Of a DNA stretch of 64,000 bases, positions 40,701 through 54,800 are shown piece by piece. Numbering within the stretch: the stretch's first letter is position 1; each line of letters begins with the position of its first letter. Both the position numbers and the translations under genes were made by a program. The stretch covers positions 1-64,000 of the forward strand of contig NW_027474181.1 in assembly GCF_050947335.1 (NCBI RefSeq), given 5' to 3'. Below the pieces are notes generated by a model. The model was not told where the DNA came from. It saw nothing but the letters and a program-made list of their open reading frames with translations, and did not search any database. Source of the DNA: Megachile rotundata. Lineage: Eukaryota; Arthropoda; Insecta; Hymenoptera; Megachilidae.

Positions 40701-42689
40701 TAATTGTCGTTCAATCGATCATATAAGCATAATATGGCTAATAATATGAGTTAGATTGATAAAAGTAAGAGTAATATGTATAGTAATTGCCATTCTATCA
40801 TATAAGCATAATATGGCTAATAATATGAGTTAGATTGATAATAACAACAATAATAAGTATAGTAATTGTCGTTCTATCGATCATATAAGCATTATATGGC
40901 TAATAATATGAGTTAGATTGATAATAATGAGAGTAACAAGTATAGTAATTGTCGTTCTATCGATCATATAAGCATAATATGGCTAATAATATGAGTTAGA
41001 TTGATAATAATAAGAGTAATAAGTATAGTAATTGTCGTTCTATCGATCATATAAGCTTAATATTTCTAATAATATGAGTTAGATTGATAATAATAAGAGT
41101 AACAAGTATAGTCATTGTCGTTCTGTCGATAATATAAGCATAATATGGCTAATAATATGAGATAGATTGACAACAGTAAGAGTACTAAGTATAGTAACTG
41201 TCATTCTGTCGATCATATAAGCATAATATGCTAATAATATGAGTTAGACTGATAATAATAACAGTAATAAGAATAGTAATTGTCATTCTATCGATCATAT
41301 AAGCATAATATGGCTAATAATATGAGTTAGATTGATAATAACAACAATAATAAGTATAGTAATTGTCGTTCTATCGATCATATAAGCATAATATGGCTAA
41401 TAATATGAGTTAGATTGATAAAAGTAAGAGTAATATGTACAGTAATTGCCATTCTATCGATCATATAAGCATAATATGGCTAATAATATGAGTCAGATTG
41501 ATAATAATGAGAGTAACAGGTTTAGAAATTGTCGTTCAAGCGATCATATAAGCATAATATGGCTAATAATATGAGTTAGATTGATAATAATGAGAGTAAC
41601 AAGTATAGAAATTGTCGTTCAATCGATCATATAAGCATAATATGGCTAATAATATGATTTGGATTGATAAAAATAAGAGTAACAAGTATAGTAATTGTCG
41701 TCCTATCGATCATATAAGCATAATATGGCTTATAATATGAGTTAGATTGATAATAATAAGAGTAAGAAGTATAGTAATTGTCGTTCTATCGATCCTACAA
41801 GCATAATATGGCTAAGAGTATGAGTTAGATTGATAACAATAAGAGTAACAAGTATAGTAATTGTCGTTCAATCGATCATATAAGCTTAATATTTCTAATA
41901 ATATGAGTTAGATTGATAATAATAAGAGTAACAAGTATAGGTATTGTCGTTCAATCGATCATATAAGCATAATATGGCTAATAATATGAGTTAGATTGAT
42001 AAAAATAAGAGTAACAAGTATAGTAATTGTCGTTCTATCGATCATATAAGCTTAATATTTCTAATAATATGAGTTAGATTGATAATAATAAGAGTAATGA
42101 GTATAGTAATTGTCGTTCTATCGATCATATAAGCTTAATAGTTCCAATAATATCAGTTAGATTGATAATAATAAGAGTAATAAGTATAGTAATTGTCGTT
42201 CTATCGATCATATAAGCTTAATATTTCTAATAATATGAGTTAGATTGATAATAATAAGAGTAACAAGTACAGTTATTGTCGTTCTATCGATAATATAAGC
42301 ATAATATGGCTAATAATATGGGTTAGATTGACAACAGTAAGAGTACTTAGTATAGTAACTGTCATTCTATCGATCATATAAGCATAATATGGCTAATAAT
42401 ATGTGTTAGATTGATAATAACAACAATAATAAGTATAGTATTGTCGTTCTATCGATCATATAAGCATAATATGGCTAATAATATGAGTTAGATTGATAAA
42501 AATAAGAGTAATAAGTATAGTAATTGTCGTTCTATCGATCATATAAGCTTAATATTTCTAATAATATGAGTTAGATTAATAATAATAAGTGTAACAAGTA
42601 TAGTTGTTGTCGTTCAATCGATCATATAAGCATAATATGGCTAATAATATGAGTTAGATTGATAATAATAACAGTAATAAGAATAGTAA

Positions 42690-43330
42690 TTGTCGTTCTA
42701 TCGATAATATAACCATAATATGGCTAGTAATATGAGTTAGATTGATAATACTAAGAGTAGTGAGTATAGTAATTCTCGTTCTATCGATCATATAAGCATA
42801 ATATGGCTAATAATATGAGATAGATTGATAATAATAAGAGTAATAACTACAGTAATTGTCGTTCTATCGATCATATAAGCATAATAAGGCTAATAATATG
42901 AGTTAGAGTGATAACAATAAGAGTAATAAGTATAGTAATTGTCGTTCTCTCGATCATATAAGCATAATATGGCTAATAATATGAGTTAGAGTGATAATAC
43001 TAAGAGTAGTGAGTATAGTAATTCTCATTCTATCGATCATTTAAGCATAATATGGCTAATAATATGAGTTAGATTGATAATAATAAGAGTAATAACTACA
43101 GTAATTGTCGTTCTATCGATCATATAAGCATAATAAGGCTAATAATATGAGTTAGATTGATAACAATAAGAGTAATAAGTATAGTAATTGTCGTTCTCTC
43201 GATCATATAAGCATAATATGGCTAATAATATGAGTTTAGAGTGATAATACTAAGAGTAGTGAGTATAGTAATTCTCATTCTATCGATCATTTAAGCATAA
43301 TATGGCTAATAATATGAGTTAGATTGATAA
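42690..43330 (+). repeat. Isolated 3-mer island with private variants
   Basis: Around eight monomers with changes I found nowhere else in the window: ataaccataat with ggctagtaat, gataatactaagagtagtg with agtaattctc, ttctctcgatc, gagttagagtg, aataactacag, and catttaagc. They form a 3-mer repeated about 2.5 times. The gataatacta landmark lies at 42744, 42993 and 43243, spaced 249 and 250 bp, the extra base being gagtttaga near 43233. Both flanks return abruptly to common block 2 monomers. The private variants suggest either an unhomogenised relic or material from another part of the array. Confidence 0.8.
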
Positions 43331-43344
43331 TAATAACAGTAATA

Positions 43345-46300
43345 AGTATAGTAATTGTCGTTCTATCGATCATATAAGCATAATATGGCAAATAATATGA
43401 GTTAAATTGATAATAATGAGAGTAACAAGTATAGTAATTGTCGTTCAATCGATCATATAAGCATAATATGGCTAATAATATGAGTTAGATTGATAAAAGT
43501 AAGAGTAATATGTATAGTAATTGCCATTCTATCGATCATATAAGCATAATATGGCTAATAATATGAGTTAGATTGATAATAACAACAATAATAAGTATAG
43601 TAATTGTCGTTCTATCGATCATATAAGCATTATATGGCTAATAATATGAGTTAGATTGATAATAATGAGAGTAACAAGTATAGTAATTGTCGTTCTATCG
43701 ATCATATAAGCATAATATGGCTAATAATATGAGTTAGATTGATAATAATAAGAGTAATAAGTATAGTAATTGTCGTTCTATCGATCATATAAGCTTAATA
43801 TTTCTAATAATATGAGTTAGATTGATAATAATAAGAGTAACAAGTATAGTCATTGTCGTTCTGTCGATAATATAAGCATAATATGGCTAATAATATGAGA
43901 TAGATTGACAACAGTAAGAGTACTAAGTATAATATCTGTCATTCTATCGATCATATAAGCATAATATGGCTAATAATATGAGTTAGATTGATAATAATAA
44001 CAGTAATAAGAATAGTAATTGTCATTCTATCGATCATATAAGCATAATATGGCTAATAATATGAGTTAGATTGATAATAACAACAATAATAAGTATAGTA
44101 ATTGTCGTTCTATCGATCATATAAGCATAATATGGCTAATAATATGAGTTAGATTGATAAAAGTAAGAGTAATATGTACAGTAATTGCCATTCTATCGAT
44201 CATATAAGCATAATATGGCTAATAATATGAGTCAGATTGATAATAATGAGAGTAACAGGTTTAGAAATTGTCGTTCAAGCGATCATATAAGCATAATATG
44301 GCTAATAATATGAGTTAGATTGATAATAATGAGAGTAACAAGTATAGAAATTGTCGTTCAATCGATCATATAAGCATAATATGGCTAATAATATGATTTG
44401 GATTGATAAAAATAAGAGTAACAAGTATAGTAATTGTCGTCCTATCGATCATATAAGCATAATATGGCTTATAATATGAGTTAGATTGATAATAATAAGA
44501 GTAAGAAGTATAGTAATTGTCGTTCTATCGATCCTACAAGCATAATATGGCTAAGAGTATGAGTTAGATTGATAACAATAAGAGTAACAAGTATAGTAAT
44601 TGTCGTTCAATCGATCATATAAGCTTAATATTTCTAATAATATGAGTTAGATTGATAACAATAAAAGTAACAAGTATAGTAATTGTCGTTCTATCGATCA
44701 TATAAGCATAATATGGCTAATAATATGAGTTAGATTGATAATAATAAGAGTAAGAAGTATAGTAATTGTCGTTCTATCGATCCTATAAACATAATATGGC
44801 TAATAGTATGAGTTAGATTGATAACAATAAGAGTAACAAGTATAGTAATTGTCGTTCAATCGATCATATAAGCTTAATATTTCTAATAATATGAGTTAGA
44901 TTGATAACAATAAAAGTAACAAGTATAGTAATTGTCGTTCTATCGATCATATAAGCATAATATGGCTAATAATATGAGTTAGATTGATAATAATAAGAGT
45001 AATAAGTATAGTAATTGTCGTTCAATCGATCATATAAGCATAATATGGCTAATAATATGAGTTAGATTGATAATAATACGAGTAATGAGTGTGGTAATTG
45101 TCGTCCTATCGAGCATATCCACATAATATGGCCAATAATATGAGTTAGATTGATAATAATAAGAGTAATGAGTATAGTAATTGTCGTCCTATCGATCATA
45201 TCCACATAATATGGCCAATAATATGAGTTAGATTGATAATAATAAGAGTAATAACTATAGTAATTGTCGTTCTATCGATCATATAAGCTTAATAGTTCTA
45301 ATAATATGAGTTAGATTGATAATAATAAGAGTAACAAGGATAGTTATTGTCGTTCTATCGGTAATATAAGCATAATATGGCTAATAATATGAGTTAGATT
45401 GACAACAGTAAGAGTACTAAGTATAGTAACTGTCATTCTATCGATCATATAAGCATAATATGGCTAATAATATGAGTTAGATTGATAATAATAACAGTAA
45501 TAAGTATAGTAATTGTCGTTCTATCGATCATATAAGCATAATAAGGCTAATAATATGAGTTAGATTGATAATAACAACAATAATAAGTATAGTAATTGTC
45601 GTTCTATCGATCATATAAGCATAATATGGCAAATAATATGAGTTAAATTGATAATAATGAGAGTAACAAGTATAGTAATTGTCGTTCAATCGATCATATA
45701 AGCATAATATGGCTAATAATATGAGTTAGATTGATAAAAGTAAGAGTAATATGTATAGTAATTGCCATTCTATCGATCATATAAGCATAATATGGCTAAT
45801 AATATGAGTTAGATTGATAATAACAACAATAATAAGTATAGTAATTGTCGTTCTATCGATCATATAAGCATTATATGGCTAATAATATGAGTTAGATTGA
45901 TAATAATGAGAGTAACAAGTATAGTAATTGTCGTTCTATCGATCATATAAGCATAATATGGCTAATAATATGAGTTAGATTGATAATAATAAGAGTAATA
46001 AGTATAGTAATTGTCGTTCTATCGATCATATAAGCTTAATATTTCTAATAATATGAGTTAGATTGATAATAATAAGAGTAACAAGTATAGTCATTGTCGT
46101 TCTGTCGATAATATAAGCATAATATGGCTAATAATATGAGATAGATTGACAACAGTAAGAGTACTAAGTATAATATCTGTCATTCTATCGATCATATAAG
46201 CATAATATGGCTAATAATATGAGTTAGATTGATAATAATAACAGTAATAAGTATAGTAACTGTCATTCTGTCGATCATATAAGCATAATATGGCTAATAA

Positions 46301-49300
46301 TATGAGTTAGACTGATAATAATAACAGTAATAAGAATAGTAATTGTCATTCTATCGATCATATAAGCATAATATGGCTAATAATATGAGTTAGATTGATA
46401 ATAACAACAATAATAAGTATAGTAATTGTCGTTCTATCGATCATATAAGCATAATATGGCTAATAATATGAGTTAGATTGATAAAAGTAAGAGTAATATG
46501 TACAGTAATTGCCATTCTATCGATCATATAAGCATAATATGGCTAATAATATGAGTCAGATTGATAATAATGAGAGTAACAGGTTTAGAAATTGTCGTTC
46601 AAGCGATCATATAAGCATAATATGGCTAATAATATGAGTTAGATTGATAATAATGAGAGTAACAAGTATAGAAATTGTCGTTCAATCGATCATATAAGCA
46701 TAATATGGCTAATAATATGATTTGGATTGATAAAAATAAGAGTAACAAGTATAGTAATTGTCGTCCTATCGATCATATAAGCATAATATGGCTTATAATA
46801 TGAGTTAGATTGATAATAATAAGAGTAAGAAGTATAGTAATTGTCGTTCTATCGATCCTACAAGCATAATATGGCTAAGAGTATGAGTTAGATTGATAAC
46901 AATAAGAGTAACAAGTATAGTAATTGTCGTTCAATCGATCATATAAGCTTAATATTTCTAATAATATGAGTTAGATTGATAATAATAAGAGTAACAAGTA
47001 TAGGTATTGTCGTTCAATCGATCATATAAGCATAATATGGCTAATAATATGAGTTAGATTGATAAAAATAAGAGTAACAAGTATAGTAATTGTCGTTCTA
47101 TCGATCATATAAGCTTAATATTTCTAATAATATGAGTTAGATTGATAATAATAAGAGTAATGAGTATAGTAATTGTCGTTCTATCGATCATATAAGCTTA
47201 ATAGTTCCAATAATATCAGTTAGATTGATAATAATAAGAGTAATAAGTATAGTAATTGTCGTTCTATCGATCATATAAGCTTAATATTTCTAATAATATG
47301 AGTTAGATTGATAATAATAAGAGTAACAAGTACAGTTATTGTCGTTCTATCGATAATATAAGCATAATATGGCTAATAATATGGGTTAGATTGACAACAG
47401 TAAGAGTACTTAGTATAGTAACTGTCATTCTATCGATCATATAAGCATAATATGGCTAATAATATGTGTTAGATTGATAATAACAACAATAATAAGTATA
47501 GTATTGTCGTTCTATCGATCATATAAGCATAATATGGCTAATAATATGAGTTAGATTGATAAAAATAAGAGTAATAAGTATAGTAATTGTCGTTCTATCG
47601 ATCATATAAGCTTAATATTTCTAATAATATGAGTTAGATTAATAATAATAAGTGTAACAAGTATAGTTGTTGTCGTTCAATCGATCATATAAGCATAATA
47701 TGGCTAATAATATGAGTTAGATTGATAATAATAACAGTAATAAGAATAGTAATTGTCATTCCATCGATCGTATAAGCATAATATGGCTAATAATATGAGT
47801 TAGATTGATAATAACAACAATAATAAGTATAGTAATTGTCGTTCTATCGATCATATAAGCATAATATGGCTAATAATATGAGTTAGATTGATAATAACAA
47901 CAATAATAAGTATAGTAATTGTCGTTCTATCGATCATATAAGCATAATATGGCAAATAATATGAGTTAAATTGATAATAATGAGAGTAACAAGTATAGTA
48001 ATTGTCGTTCAATCGATCATATAAGCATAATATGGCTAATAATATGAGTTAGATTGATAAAAGTAAGAGTAATATGTATAGTAATTGCCATTCTATCGAT
48101 CATATAAGCATAATATGGCTAATAATATGAGTTAGATTGATAATAACAACAATAATAAGTATAGTAATTGTCGTTCTATCGATCATATAAGCATTATATG
48201 GCTAATAATATGAGTTAGATTGATAATAATGAGAGTAACAAGTATAGTAATTGTCGTTCTATCGATCATATAAGCATAATATGGCTAATAATATGAGTTA
48301 GATTGATAATAATAAGAGTAATAAGTATAGTAATTGTCGTTCTATCGATCATATAAGCTTAATATTTCTAATAATATGAGTTAGATTGATAATAATAAGA
48401 GTAACAAGTATAGTCATTGTCGTTCTGTCGATAATATAAGCATAATATGGCTAATAATATGAGATAGATTGACAACAGTAAGAGTACTAAGTATAATATC
48501 TGTCATTCTATCGATCATATAAGCATAATATGGCTAATAATATGAGTTAGATTGATAATAATAACAGTAATAAGAATAGTAATTGTCATTCTATCGATCA
48601 TATAAGCATAATATGGCTAATAATATGAGTTAGATTGATAATAACAACAATAATAAGTATAGTAATTGTCGTTCTATCGATCATATAAGCATAATATGGC
48701 TAATAATATGAGTTAGATTGATAAAAGTAAGAGTAATATGTACAGTAATTGCCATTCTATCGATCATATAAGCATAATATGGCTAATAATATGAGTCAGA
48801 TTGATAATAATGAGAGTAACAGGTTTAGAAATTGTCGTTCAAGCGATCATATAAGCATAATATGGCTAATAATATGAGTTAGATTGATAATAATGAGAGT
48901 AACAAGTATAGAAATTGTCGTTCAATCGATCATATAAGCATAATATGGCTAATAATATGATTTGGATTGATAAAAATAAGAGTAACAAGTATAGTAATTG
49001 TCGTCCTATCGATCATATAAGCATAATATGGCTTATAATATGAGTTAGATTGATAATAATAAGAGTAAGAAGTATAGTAATTGTCGTTCTATCGATCCTA
49101 CAAGCATAATATGGCTAAGAGTATGAGTTAGATTGATAACAATAAGAGTAACAAGTATAGTAATTGTCGTTCAATCGATCATATAAGCTTAATATTTCTA
49201 ATAATATGAGTTAGATTGATAATAATAAGAGTAACAAGTATAGGTATTGTCGTTCAATCGATCATATAAGCATAATATGGCTAATAATATGAGTTAGATT

Positions 49301-50050
49301 GATAAAAATAAGAGTAACAAGTATAGTAATTGTCGTTCTATCGATCATATAAGCTTAATATTTCTAATAATATGAGTTAGATTGATAATAATAAGAGTAA
49401 TGAGTATAGTAATTGTCGTTCTATCGATCATATAAGCTTAATAGTTCTAATAATATCAGTTAGATTGATAATAATAAGAGTAATAAGTATAGTAATTGTC
49501 GTTCTATCGATCATATAAGCTTAATATTTCTAATAATATGAGTTAGATTGATAATAATAAGAGTAACAAGTACAGTTATTGTCGTTCTATCGATAATATA
49601 AGCATAATATGGCTAATAATATGGGTTAGATTGACAACAGTAAGAGTACTTAGTATAGTAACTGTCATTCTATCGATCATATAAGCATAATATGGCTAAT
49701 AATATGTGTTAGATTGATAATAACAACAATAATAAGTATAGTATTGTCGTTCTATCGATCATATAAGCATAATATGGCTAATAATATGAGTTAGATTGAT
49801 AAAAATAAGAGTAATAAGTATAGTAATTGTCGTTCTATCGATCATATAAGCTTAATATTTCTAATAATATGAGTTAGATTAATAATAATAAGTGTAACAA
49901 GTATAGTTGTTGTCGTTCAATCGATCATATAAGCATAATATGGCTAATAATATGAGTTAGATTGATAATAATAACAGTAATAAGAATAGTAATTGTCATT
50001 CCATCGATCGTATAAGCATAATATGGCTAATAATATGAGTTAGATTGATA
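43345..50050 (+). repeat. 27/28-mer unit, three successive copies
   Basis: Three successive units marked by ggcaaat at 43387, 45628 and 47951. The first spacing is 2241 bp (27 monomers) and the second 2323 bp (28 monomers less one heritable base deletion, tagtattg). Copy 2 contains one extra monomer (gtaactgtcattctgtcg, near 46255) that copies 1 and 3 lack. Copy 1 leaves the pattern near 44655, where aacaataaaag replaces aataataagag. It then detours through a segment (about 44.7-45.55 kb) that is repeated near 50.97-51.78 kb at an offset of 6223 bp. Copies 2 and 3 correspond over about 45586-47860 and 47909-50050. Confidence 0.78.
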
Positions 50051-50800
50051 ATAACAACAATAATAAGTATAGTAATTGTCGTTCTATCGATCATATAAGC
50101 ATAATATGGCTAATAATATGAGTTAGATTGATAATAATGAGAGTAACAGGTTTAGAAATTGTCGTTCAATCGATCATATAAGCATAGTATGGCTAATAAT
50201 ATGAGTTAGATTGATAATAATGAGAGTAATAAGTATAGTAATTGTCGTTCTATCGATCATATAAGCATAATATGGCTAATAATATGAGTTAGATTGATAA
50301 TAATAACAGTAATAAGAATAGTAATTGTCATTCTATCGATCGTATAAGCATAATATGGCTAATAATATGAGTTAGATTGATAATAACAACAATAATAAGT
50401 ATAGTAATTGTCGTTCTATCGATCATATAAGCATAATATTTCTAATAATATGAGTTAGATTAATAATAATAAGTGTAACAAGTATAGTTGTTGTCGTTCA
50501 ATCGATCATATAAGCATAATATGGCTAATAATATGAGTTAGATTGATAATAATAACAGTAATAAGAATAGTAATTGTCATTCCATCGATCGTATAAGCAT
50601 AATATGGCTAATAATATGAGTTAGATTGATAATAACAACAATAATAAGTATAGTAATTGTCGTTCTATCGATCATATAAGCATAATATGGCTAATAATAT
50701 GAGTTAGATTGATAATAATGAGAGTAACAGGTTTAGAAATTGTCGTTCAATCGATCATATAAGCATAGTATGGCTAATAATATGAGTTAGATTGATAATA
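49876..50800 (+). repeat. 7-mer tandem duplication with junction monomer
   Basis: The run beginning agattaataataataagtg at 49876 is repeated at 50457, 581 bp (exactly 7 monomers) later. The gcatagtatgg landmark confirms it (50182 and 50763), and the match ends near 50219/50800. Where the second copy begins, about 50430-50445, the monomer reads aagcataatatttc. That is a hybrid of the common aagcataatatgg form on its left and the aagcttaatatttc form on its right. It is what an in-register crossover inside a monomer would leave, although one point change could give the same sequence. Confidence 0.8.
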
Positions 50801-51780
50801 ATAAGAGTAACAAGTATAGTCATTGTCGTTCTGTCGATAATATAAGCATAATATGGCTAATAATATGAGTTAGATTGACAACAGTAAGAGTACTAAGTAT
50901 AATATCTGTCATTCTATCGATCATATAAGCATAATATGGCTAATAATATGAGTTAGATTGATAATAATAAGAGTAAGAAGTATAGTAATTGTCGTTCTAT
51001 CGATCCTATAAACATAATATGGCTAATAGTATGAGTTAGATTGATAACAATAAGAGTAACAAGTATAGTAATTGTCGTTCAATCGATCATATAAGCTTAA
51101 TATTTCTAATAATATGAGTTAGATTGATAACAATAAAAGTAACAAGTATAGTAATTGTCGTTCTATCGATCATATAAGCATAATATGGCTAATAATATGA
51201 GTTAGATTGATAATAATAAGAGTAATAAGTATAGTAATTGTCGTTCAATCGATCATATAAGCATAATATGGCTAATAATATGAGTTAGATTGATAATAAT
51301 ACGAGTAATGAGTGTGGTAATTGTCGTCCTATCGAGCATATCCACATAATATGGCCAATAATATGAGTTAGATTGATAATAATAAGAGTAATGAGTATAG
51401 TAATTGTCGTCCTATCGATCATATCCACATAATATGGCCAATAATATGAGTTAGATTGATAATAATAAGAGTAATAACTATAGTAATTGTCGTTCTATCG
51501 ATCATATAAGCTTAATAGTTCTAATAATATGAGTTAGATTGATAATAATAAGAGTAACAAGGATAGTTATTGTCGTTCTATCGATAATATAAGCATAATA
51601 TGGCTAATAATATGAGTTAGATTGACAACAGTAAGAGTACTAAGTATAGTAACTGTCATTCTATCGATCATATAAGCATAATATGGCTAATAATATGAGT
51701 TAGATTGATAATAATAACAGTAATAAGTATAGTAATTGTCGTTCTATCGATCATATAAGCATAATAAGGCTAATAATATG

Positions 51781-51880
51781 NNNNNNNNNNNNNNNNNNNN
51801 NNNNNNNNNNNNNNNNNNNNNNNNNNNNNNNNNNNNNNNNNNNNNNNNNNNNNNNNNNNNNNNNNNNNNNNNNNNNNNNN
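51781..51880. other. Assembly gap, 100 N (orientation switch)
   Basis: Exactly 100 N. To the left the satellite runs forward and stops after ggctaataatatg. To the right the same satellite reads as its reverse complement, starting tatttttatcaatctaac. The strand switch is hidden inside the gap, so no junction sequence is available to test it. Confidence 0.97.
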
Positions 51881-54800
51881 TATTTTTATCAATCTAACTC
51901 ATATTATTAGCCATATTATGCTTATATGATCGATAGGACGACAATTACTATACTTGTTACTCTTATTTTTATCAATCTAACTCATATTATTAGCCATATT
52001 ATGCTTATATGATCGATTGAACGACAATTTCTATACTTGTTACTCTCATTATTATCAATCTAACTCATATTATTAGCCATATTATGCTTATATGATCGAT
52101 AGAACGACAATTACTATACTTATTATTGTTGTTATTATCAATCTAACTCATATTATTAGCCATATTATGCTTATATGATCGATACAATGACAATTACTAT
52201 TCTTCTTACTGTTATTATTATCGATCTAACTCATATTATTAGCCATATTATGCTTATATGATCGATAGAATGACAGTTACTATACTAAGTACTCTTACTG
52301 TTGTCAATCTAACCCATATTATTAGCCATATTATGCTTATATTATCGATAGAACGACAATAACTATACTTGTTACTCTTATTATTATCAATCTAACTCAT
52401 ATTATTGGCCATATGATGCTTATATGATCGATTGAACGACAATTACTACACTTATTACTCTTATTATTATCAATCTAACTCATATTATTAGCCATATTAT
52501 GCTTATATGATCGATAGAACGACAATTACTATACTTATTATTGTTGTTATTATCAATCTAACTCATATTATTTGCCATATTATGCTTATATGATCGATAG
52601 AATGACAATTACTATTCTTATTACTGTTATTATTATCAATCTAACTCATATTATTAGCCATATTATGCTTATATGATCGATAGAATGACAGTTACTATAC
52701 TTAGTACTCTTACTGTTGTCAATCTAACTCATATTATTAGCCATATTATGCTTATATTATCGATAGAACGACAATAACTATACTTGTTACTCTTATTATT
52801 ATCAATCTAACTCATATTATTAGCCATATTATGCTTATATGATTGATAGAATGACAATTACTATTCTTATTACTGTTATTATTATCAATCTAACTCATAT
52901 TATTAGCCATATTATGCTTATATGATCGACAGAATGACAGTTACTATACTTAGTACTCTTACTGTTGTCAATCTAACTCATATTATTAGCCATATTATGC
53001 TTATATTATCGATAGGACGACAATAACTATACTTGTTACTCATATTATTATCAATCTAACTCATATTATTAGCCATATTATGTTTATATTATCGATAGAA
53101 CGACAATAACTATACTTGTTACTCTTATTATTATCAATCTAACTCATATTATTAGAAATATTAAGCTTATATGATCGATAGAACGACAATTACTATACTT
53201 CTTACTCTTATTATTATCAATCTAACTCATATTATTAGCCATAGTATGCTTATATGATCGATAGGACGACAATTACTATACTTGTTACTCTTATTTTTAT
53301 CAATCTAACTCATATTATTAGCCATATTATCCTTATATGATCGATTGAACGACAACTTCTATACTTGTTACTCTCGTTATTATCAATCTAACTCATATTA
53401 TTAGCCATATTATGCTTATATGATCGATTGAACGACAATTTCTAAACCTGTTACTCTCATTATTATCAATCTAACTCATATTATTAGCCATATTATGCTT
53501 ATATGATCGATAGAATGGCAATTACTATACATATTACTCTTACTTTTATCAATCTAACTCATATTATTAGCCATATTATGCTTATATGATCGATTGAATG
53601 ACAATTACTATACTTGCTACTCTCATTATTATCAATCTAACTCATATTATTAGCCATATTATGCTTATATGATCGATAGAACGACAATTACTATACTTAT
53701 TATTATTGTTATTATCAATCTAACTCATATTATTAGCCATATTATGCCTATATTATCGATAGAACGACAATAACTATACTTGTTACTCTTATTATTATCA
53801 ATCTAACTCATATTATTAGAAATATTAAGCTTATATGATCGATAGAACGACAATTACTATACTTATTACTCATATTATTATCAATCTAACTGATATTATT
53901 AGCCATATTATGCTTATATGATCGATAGAACGACAATTACTATACTTATTACTCTTATTATTATCAATCTAACTCATATTATTGGCCATATTATGTGGAT
54001 ATGATCGATAGGACGACAATTACTATACGCATTACTCTTATTATTATCAATCTAACTCATATTATTCACCATATTATGCAGATATGATCGATAGAGCGAC
54101 AATTACTATACCAATTACTCTTATAATTATCAATCTAACTCATATTATTAGACATATTATGCTTATATGATCGATTGAACGACAATAACTATACTTGTTA
54201 CTCTTATTATTATTAATCTAACTCATATTATTAGAAATATTAAGCTTATATGATCGATAGAACGACAATTACTGTACTTATTACTCTTATTATTATCAAT
54301 CTAACTCATATTATTAGCCATATTATGCTAATATGATCGATAGAACGACAATTACTATACTTATTATTGTTGTTATTATCAATCTAACTCATATTATTAG
54401 CCATATTATGCTTATATGATCGATAGAATGACAATTACTATTCTTATTACTGTTATTATTATCAATCTAACTCATATTGTTACCCTTATTATGCTTATAT
54501 GATCGATAGAATGACAGTTACTATACTTAGTACTCTTACTGTTGTCAATCTAACTCATATTATCAGCCATATTATGCTTATATTATCGATAGAACGACAA
54601 TAACTATACTTGTTACTCTTATTATTATCAATCTAACTCATATTATTAGAAATATTAAGCTTATATGATCGATAGAACGACAATTACTATACTTATTACT
54701 CTTATTATTATCAATCTAACTCATATTATTAACAATTTAATGCAGATATGATCGATTGAACGACAATTACTATACTTGTTACTCTCATTATTATCAATCT

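Larger units (their letters stand above)
22884..51780 (+). repeat. Block 2: 83-bp satellite array, second variant set
   Basis: About 348 head-to-tail copies of the same 83-bp monomer in the same orientation as block 1. Its recurrent variants are: a HindIII-site monomer (aagcttaatatttc), a ScaI-site monomer (gacaacagtaagagtacta) usually preceded by one with cgataatataagc, aacaacaataataag, aacaataaaagtaac, aaaagtaagagtaatatg, aacagtaataagaatag with gtcattc, gagagtaacaggtttag with ttcaagcg, gatttggattg, and cctacaagc with ctaagag. Landmark spacings are multiples of 83 apart from a few 1-4 base indels. No single HOR covers the block; it is a mosaic of overlapping segmental duplications. No coding or other non-satellite sequence was seen. 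Confidence 0.97.

Noticed and set aside
22884..51780. A single HOR covering all of block 2
   Set aside because: Landmark spacings (13, 30, 41, 43, 33, 27 and 28 monomers for ggcaaat) do not share one period, so the block is better described as overlapping segmental duplications.
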